The notes under the pieces: model-generated | Told to the model about the DNA's origin: nothing | What the model saw: the letters and a program-made list of their open reading frames with translations, nothing else | The model's database searches: none | Program-made: the position numbers and the translations under genes | Shown: piece after piece, positions 40,950 to 43,194 of the stretch | How the letters are laid out: each line of letters opens with the position of its first letter | Position numbering within the stretch: position 1 is the first letter of the stretch | Assembly (NCBI GenBank): GCA_964358545.1 | Contig: CAYHQN010000020.1 | Location: 1-43,194, forward strand | Source: CAINVV01 sp031432175 | GTDB taxonomy: Bacteria; Bacteroidota; Bacteroidia; Bacteroidales; Prolixibacteraceae | Direction of reading: 5' to 3' | Length of the DNA: 43,194 nucleotides

Positions 40950-41027
40950 ATATAAACCTTATTTTTATCAAGAAATCTTAGTAGAAACAAGATCATAGGA
41001 GATAACCCCAATCTTATTACCTTATTT
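40950..41027 (-). repeat. AT-rich three-block element, copy E
   Basis: Minus-strand blocks at 41010-41027 (one change), 40974-40987 and 40950-40966; 78 bp. Confidence 0.8.
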
Positions 41028-41131
41028 GGAGTAACCAACTCTCATTTATTTGTTCCTTCCGCCCGCTCCCAAAATTCAGGATCTAATCATCATCTGTCAC
41101 ACGGGCGTGTTGCGCTAGACTTTTCTTTTTC

Positions 41132-41170
41132 TCTACTAAGATTTGAAGAAAAAATAATATCTATATTATT
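41132..41170 (+). repeat. AT-rich three-block element, partial copy F
   Basis: Contains the middle block TCTACTAAGATT and a diverged right block; the left block is missing. It is inverted relative to copy E. Confidence 0.55.
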
Positions 41171-41239
41171 GAATTTTAATTATTTAATAAACAAAACTGG
41201 GAGAACTATGTGACCTATGTGCCTATTGTGGTGAAAAAA

Positions 41240-43194
41240 CTACTTGATCACAATATTCACAATCTTCCCCGGCACCACAATGATCTTTACAATCGTATTG
41301 CCTTCGGTCCACTTTTTGGTCATATCGCTTTTTAGGGCTGCATCCTCAACTTCTTTGGCTGAAAGACCGACCGGCAACTCGAGTCTGAACCTTACTTTTC
41401 CATTGAAAGAGACCGGGTATTCAACAACTTCCTCCTTTAGGCAGGCAGGATCAAACTCGGGCCACGAGGAAGTTCCGACACTCCGCGAATTTCCGTTCAA
41501 CTCCCACAGTTCTTCTGCAAGATGGGGGGCAAAAGGAGCCAACACCTGATAAAAAGTATTTGCAGTTTCAGATGTAACTGTTCCAACTTTGTAACAATGG
41601 TTAGTAAATACCATCATCTGTGAAATGGCAGTATTGAACTTCATATCTTCCACATCATCCCCTACCTTTTTGATGGTCTGGTGCAAAATTTTCAATGTTT
41701 CCTTTCTTTCCGTCACCTCCGTCAGATTATTTGGCTCTCCAAAGAAAGTAGCTACCCGGCGCAAGAAGTTGTAAACTCCTTTCACACCATTCTCCGTCCA
41801 GGGTTTGGTCGCATCGAGCGGACCGATAAACATCTCGTAAAGCCGCAGGGAATCGGCGCCGAATTTCTCGACAACATCATCCGGGTTCACCACATTTTTC
41901 AACGATTTGGACATCTTGGCTACAATCTGGTGCAGCTCCTCTCCTGTTTCGGTGTGAGCATATTTGCCCTCCTTTTCTGTCACCAAATCGGAAGGAACTT
42001 TGGAGCCGGAGGCTGTTTCATAGGCAAATGCCAGGATCATCCCCTGGTTGTATAATTTTTGAAAAGGCTCATTGGTAGAAACAATGCCCAGATCATACAA
42101 CACTTTGTGCCAGAAACGGCTGTACAAAAGGTGCAGAACGGCATGTTCGGCCCCACCAACATAGAGGTCTACCGGCATCCAGTAGTTCTCTTTGGCTTTT
42201 GCAAAAGGTGCAGAATCATTTTTTGGATCGATGAACCGAAGGTAATACCAGCAGGAACCTGCCCACTGGGGCATGGTATTGGTTTCGCGGCGGCCTTTCC
42301 GACCATTGGCATCCGTCACATGAAGCCATTCACCGGCATTCGACAAAGGTGATTCGCCGGTCTCACCCGGTTGATATTTTTCTACTTCCGGTAACATCAA
42401 AGGAAGTTCGGCATCGTCAAGCAGGGAGATTTCTCCGTCTTCCCAATGGATGACGGGAAAGGGCTCACCCCAGTATCGCTGACGGCTGAAGAGCCAATCG
42501 CGTAACTTATAATTGACAGTCGCTTTCCCCAATCCGGCGCTTTCGAGCCAGGTAGTTACCTGCTCAATACCTTTTTCTTTGGACAAACCATTGATATCGA
42601 TTCCGATATTTTTGTTGACAGAATTAATATAGGCGCCATCTTCGCTCCAACACGCTTCCCCGGCAAGAATCTTCTTTCTCAATTCTGCATCGACACCTTC
42701 TCCGGGATCCAAAATGCAGACGATGGGGAGATTGTATGTTTGTGCAAATTCAAAGTCGCGGTGATCGTGGGCCGGAACAGCCATGATGGCGCCGGTCCCG
42801 TATCCCATCAGAACGTAATCTGCAACCCAGACCGGTATTTTAGCGCCATTTAACGGATTGATAGCGTAACTTCCGGTAAATACACCAGTTTTGCCTTTCG
42901 CAAGATCGGTCCTATCGAGTTCGCTTTTCATCGCGGCACTACCAATATATTCGGCGACAGCACTCTTTTGAACAAGGGTAGTAATTTCTGAAACGAGCTC
43001 ATGTTCAGGGGCAACCACCATGTAAGTCGCGCCAAACAGGGTATCGGGACGGGTGGTGTAAACCCTCAATTTTTTGTCGGTTCCTTCCAGCGCGAAATCG
43101 ACTTCTGCCCCGGTTGAGCGTCCGATCCAATTGCGCTGCATTTCCTTGACACCTTCGGGCCAGTCGAGGTCATCCAGACCCTCGAGCAATCGTT
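41240..43194 (-). CDS. leuS: leucyl-tRNA synthetase, 3' part (cut by the window edge)
   Basis: At least 650 residues of LeuRS, which charges tRNA-Leu and proofreads it. The frame continues past the window end, so the N-terminal 250-300 residues with the HIGH motif are not visible. Seen here are the CP1 editing domain (TTRPDTLFGATYMVVAPEH, and GYGTGAIMAVPAHDHRD with the conserved editing Asp), the catalytic core return (WYYLRFIDPKND), and KMSKSLKNVVNPDDVVEKFGADSLRLYEMF, followed by the anticodon-binding and C-terminal domains. The apparent start inside the window is only an internal codon. Confidence 0.97.
   Translation of the reverse strand, partial: RLLEGLDDLDWPEGVKEMQRNWIGRSTGAEVDFALEGTDKKLRVYTTRPDTLFGATYMVVAPEHELVSEITTLVQKSAVAEYIGSAAMKSELDRTDLAKGKTGVFTGSYAINPLNGAKIPVWVADYVLMGYGTGAIMAVPAHDHRDFEFAQTYNLPIVCILDPGEGVDAELRKKILAGEACWSEDGAYINSVNKNIGIDINGLSKEKGIEQVTTWLESAGLGKATVNYKLRDWLFSRQRYWGEPFPVIHWEDGEISLLDDAELPLMLPEVEKYQPGETGESPLSNAGEWLHVTDANGRKGRRETNTMPQWAGSCWYYLRFIDPKNDSAPFAKAKENYWMPVDLYVGGAEHAVLHLLYSRFWHKVLYDLGIVSTNEPFQKLYNQGMILAFAYETASGSKVPSDLVTEKEGKYAHTETGEELHQIVAKMSKSLKNVVNPDDVVEKFGADSLRLYEMFIGPLDATKPWTENGVKGVYNFLRRVATFFGEPNNLTEVTERKETLKILHQTIKKVGDDVEDMKFNTAISQMMVFTNHCYKVGTVTSETANTFYQVLAPFAPHLAEELWELNGNSRSVGTSSWPEFDPACLKEEVVEYPVSFNGKVRFRLELPVGLSAKEVEDAALKSDMTKKWTEGNTIVKIIVVPGKIVNIVIK

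Larger units (their letters stand above)
40724..41239. other. 516-bp gene-free region between leuS and gltX
   Basis: It holds the GACTGAGA tandem repeat (40771-40800), copies E and F of the AT-rich element in opposite orientation, and a CTATGTGACCTATGTGCC phrase (41206-41223) beside the leuS stop. No gene or RNA is supported. Confidence 0.7.

Noticed and set aside
1..43194. tRNA or rRNA genes
   Set aside because: I looked for cloverleaf-like or rRNA-like segments in the intergenic gaps and saw none; a tRNAscan run would settle this.

Overview
The window looks like a piece of a Bacteroidota chromosome, most likely from the Bacteroidales/Marinilabiliales side. The evidence is the large two-domain form of IspG, a GldA-type ABC ATPase, MalQ with two N-terminal starch-binding domains, GH92 and GH106-like enzymes with signal peptides, LytS/LytTR signalling, and TAnnTTTG promoter boxes. 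No rRNA, tRNA or CRISPR array was seen, and the exact genus cannot be read from the sequence.

Layout. 1-9.1 kb: alpha-glucan metabolism (malQ, a cytoplasmic type I pullulanase) surrounds a three-gene membrane-signalling unit (LiaF-like protein, LytS-type kinase, LytTR regulator), an outer-membrane barrel protein and a small membrane protein coupled to the pullulanase. 9.1-11.4 kb: tsaE and an alanine-dehydrogenase-like gene on the minus strand, then gcvH with a double-hairpin terminator. 11.4-20.8 kb: an exported glycan-degradation cluster on the plus strand (GH92 mannosidase, two large GH106-like enzymes, and an RbsD/FucU-family protein carrying a lipoprotein signal), with no SusC/SusD pair in view. 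20.9-30.4 kb: housekeeping genes (HAD hydrolase, ispG, gldA, a YncE/phosphoesterase fusion, nagB, metK with a possibly structured leader) plus a nagA that has lost its catalytic middle.

30.4-36 kb is the accessory part. Three REP-associated tyrosine transposases (RAYTs) lie within 5.2 kb, each beside a different repeat family: CCCC/GGGG hairpins, a roughly 76-bp AT-rich three-block element, and a 28-bp palindrome that also sits in frame inside its own transposase gene. Between them are an ORF6N protein, a ComF-type phosphoribosyltransferase, ubiX, and a decayed HEPN-MNT pair whose HEPN toxin gene has an internal deletion. 36-43.2 kb holds a large, compositionally odd surface lipoprotein with a long AT-rich leader, gltX, and the 3' part of leuS, which runs off the window.

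Two themes run through the whole window. First, intergenic spaces are rich in repeats: 8-10-bp tandem repeats that abut or overlap stop codons, and the AT-rich element recurring at four loci. Second, several genes are remnants with internal deletions or truncation (nagA, the HEPN toxin, a DUF5618-like gene), which suggests either ongoing deletion or assembly collapse.
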